Shown in pieces: positions 62,724 to 64,000 of a stretch of 64,000 bases of DNA. This DNA comes from Lachnospiraceae bacterium (GTDB lineage Bacteria; Bacillota; Clostridia; Lachnospirales; Lachnospiraceae): assembly GCA_022483465.1 (NCBI GenBank), contig JAKVNF010000001.1, positions 1,178,001-1,242,000 on the forward strand, written 5' to 3'. Each line of letters opens with the position of its first letter. Within the stretch, counting starts at the first letter, position 1. The notes beneath the pieces were generated by a model, which was not told where the DNA came from, did not search any database, and saw only the letters and a list, made by a program, of their open reading frames with translations. Position numbers and translations under genes: made by a program.

Positions 62724-63920
62724 TCATGTTTCGTAGTAGGTCAGGATCTTCGTCACCGCGTGGATGACATCCTCCACGTCCTGGTCCGTCATCGCATAGA
62801 ACAGCGGGATCGTGAGCATCTCCTCGTAGAGCTGTTCCGCCTTCGGGCACAGGCCCTTCTGGTATCCCAGCTTCTCGTAGTAGGGGAAGTAGTAGATCGG
62901 GATGTAGTGGACGTTGCAGACGATGTTCTCCGCCTCCATGGCGTCGAAGAACTGGCGCCGGTTGATGGAGAGGTGCGCCGGGTTGATCCGCAGCACATAC
63001 AGGTGCCGGACCGTGTCGGACCCTGCCGTCTCCTGCTGCACGATGCAGCCGGGGAGTTTGGAGAAGGCCTCATTGTAGCGGGCGACGATCTTCTTTTTTC
63101 TCTCCGCAAAGGCGGGGAGCTTGTCCAGCTGGCTGGAGATCAGCGCCGCCTGCATGTCCGTGATCCGGTAGTTGGGCGCCAGGGCGACCTGCTCGTAGTA
63201 CCAGGGGCCGTCGGGCTGGTGGACCATCTGGGCCGGGTTTCTCGTGATGCCGTGGGTGCGCAGCAACAGAAGCTTCTCGTACAGCTCCTCGCTGTCGGTG
63301 AGCACCGCGCCGCCCTCGCCGCCGGTGATCGTCTTCACCGCGTGGAAGCTCAACGTCGTCATGTCGGCAAAGGAGCCGACGGGCTTTCCCTTGTAGGAGG
63401 TGCCGATAGAGTGGGCCGCGTCCTCGATGTAGACGAAGCCGTACTTTTTCTTCAGCGCCAGGATGGCGTCCTGGTTCACGCTCTGTCCACCGTAGTCGAC
63501 CGCGACCACCGCCTTCGTGCGGGGCGTGATGCACGCCTCGATGCAGGCGGGATCGATGTTCCAGGTCGCCTCGTCGATATCCGCAAACACCGGCCTTGCC
63601 CCCATGTACAGGGCGCAGTTGGCCGAGGCCGCAAAGGTGATCGGCGTGGTGATGAGCTCGTCCCCGGGTCCGAGGCCGATCGCCATCACCGCCATGTGGA
63701 GGGCTGCCGTGTCGTTAGAGCACAGAACCGCATGCTTTGCGCCGGTCACCCGGCAGAGCTTCTCCTCGCACTCCGTGATGTGGGGGCCGGTGGTCAGGTA
63801 GTCGCTCCGGAGCACTTCCTCCACGGCGCGGATGTCCGCCTCATCGATGTACTGGTGGGAGTAGTAGAGTTTTTTGTTCCGCACCGGCGTGCCGCCGGCA
63901 AAGGCAGGAAGTTCCTTCAT
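62724..63920 (-). CDS. pseC: Pseudaminic-acid pathway aminotransferase (PseC, DegT family)
   Basis: A 398-residue PLP enzyme that would aminate UDP-4-keto-6-deoxy-AltNAc in pseudaminic acid synthesis. SDYLTTGPHITECE, the IEDAAHSIG strand and the Schiff-base Lys in FHAVKTITGGEGG are typical of PseC. GAGGACTGA precedes the ATG. The upstream gene ends 3 bp before it and matches PseB, the preceding pathway enzyme, so the two form an operon running off the window. Confidence 0.87.
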   Translation of the reverse strand: MKELPAFAGGTPVRNKKLYYSHQYIDEADIRAVEEVLRSDYLTTGPHITECEEKLCRVTGAKHAVLCSNDTAALHMAVMAIGLGPGDELITTPITFAASANCALYMGARPVFADIDEATWNIDPACIEACITPRTKAVVAVDYGGQSVNQDAILALKKKYGFVYIEDAAHSIGTSYKGKPVGSFADMTTLSFHAVKTITGGEGGAVLTDSEELYEKLLLLRTHGITRNPAQMVHQPDGPWYYEQVALAPNYRITDMQAALISSQLDKLPAFAERKKKIVARYNEAFSKLPGCIVQQETAGSDTVRHLYVLRINPAHLSINRRQFFDAMEAENIVCNVHYIPIYYFPYYEKLGYQKGLCPKAEQLYEEMLTIPLFYAMTDQDVEDVIHAVTKILTYYET

Positions 63921-63923
63921 GTC

Positions 63924-64000
63924 TCAGTCCTCCTCGACGCCTGAGAGGAGCTCCCGGATCTGGTCCACCGAGAGCCACTCCCGGTTGGTGCCGGAGGAGT
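63924..64000 (-). CDS. pseB: UDP-N-acetylglucosamine 4,6-dehydratase (PseB), 3' end only
   Basis: Only the last 25 codons lie in the window. The minus strand reads ...TNREWLSVDQIRELL before its TGA, which matches the C-terminal tail of PseB/FlmA dehydratases (consensus TEWLxVEELRELL). The stop lies 3 bp before the pseC start. The family call rests on this short tail plus the neighbouring pseC. Confidence 0.6.
   Translation of the reverse strand, partial: SSGTNREWLSVDQIRELLSGVEED

Overview
The window is chromosomal DNA from a GC-rich Gram-positive anaerobe. Lachnospiraceae or related Clostridia fit best, as an inference from gene content: a phosphoketolase, formate-tetrahydrofolate ligase, class II (Firmicutes-type) GalT, type I pullulanase with glycogen phosphorylase, several AraC regulators beside sugar genes, a CIRCE box on lon, strong Shine-Dalgarno sites and many intrinsic terminators. 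No rRNA, tRNA or CRISPR array was seen.

Layout. 1-2250: an ISL3 element and the first copy of a 308-bp MITE. 2283-6671: rhodanese-like protein, tail-anchored J-domain protein, GH3 beta-glucosidase, Hsp20. 7107-8755: IS4-family element, then a membrane diguanylate cyclase. 10189-15087: IS3 remnant, a truncated small membrane protein, metY with a leader ORF and operator split from the gene by MITE copy 2, and an IS1634-type element whose transposase is cut by MITE copy 3. 15381-21888: coiled-coil membrane protein, AraC relic, lon, TetR regulator, two proteins of unknown function. 22036-27328: phosphoketolase and a class A penicillin-binding protein. 27462-30381: a large IS30-type element with three passenger ORFs. 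30434-33573: hydrolase and a coiled-coil protein. 33696-37895: a 5-oxoprolinase operon that also holds both halves of a D-glutamate cyclase-like enzyme. 38058-48051: glycogen phosphorylase, pullulanase, GGDEF protein, glycerophosphodiesterase, a deleted sugar ABC-transporter scar, GalT, with two AraC regulators. 49140-51791: AbiEii relic, IS200-type TnpA and an IS110/IS1111-type element with a structured non-coding end. 51890-54080: a more AT-rich block. 54156-64000: macrodomain protein, nagA-nagB, a GH2-like protein, fhs, a GT2 glycosyltransferase and pseudaminic-acid genes (pseC, end of pseB).

How it fits together. The stable core is carbohydrate metabolism (GH3, pullulanase, glycogen phosphorylase, GalT, NagA/NagB, phosphoketolase) plus envelope and stress genes. 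Mobile DNA has been inserted repeatedly: at least six transposase systems, three apparently identical MITEs each with perfect 8-bp target duplications, and several deletion or frameshift scars. The items most worth following up are the MITE family (no source transposase in the window), the D-glutamate/5-oxoproline operon, the metY leader split by a MITE, the structured RNA of the IS1111-type element, and the IS30-type element with passenger genes.
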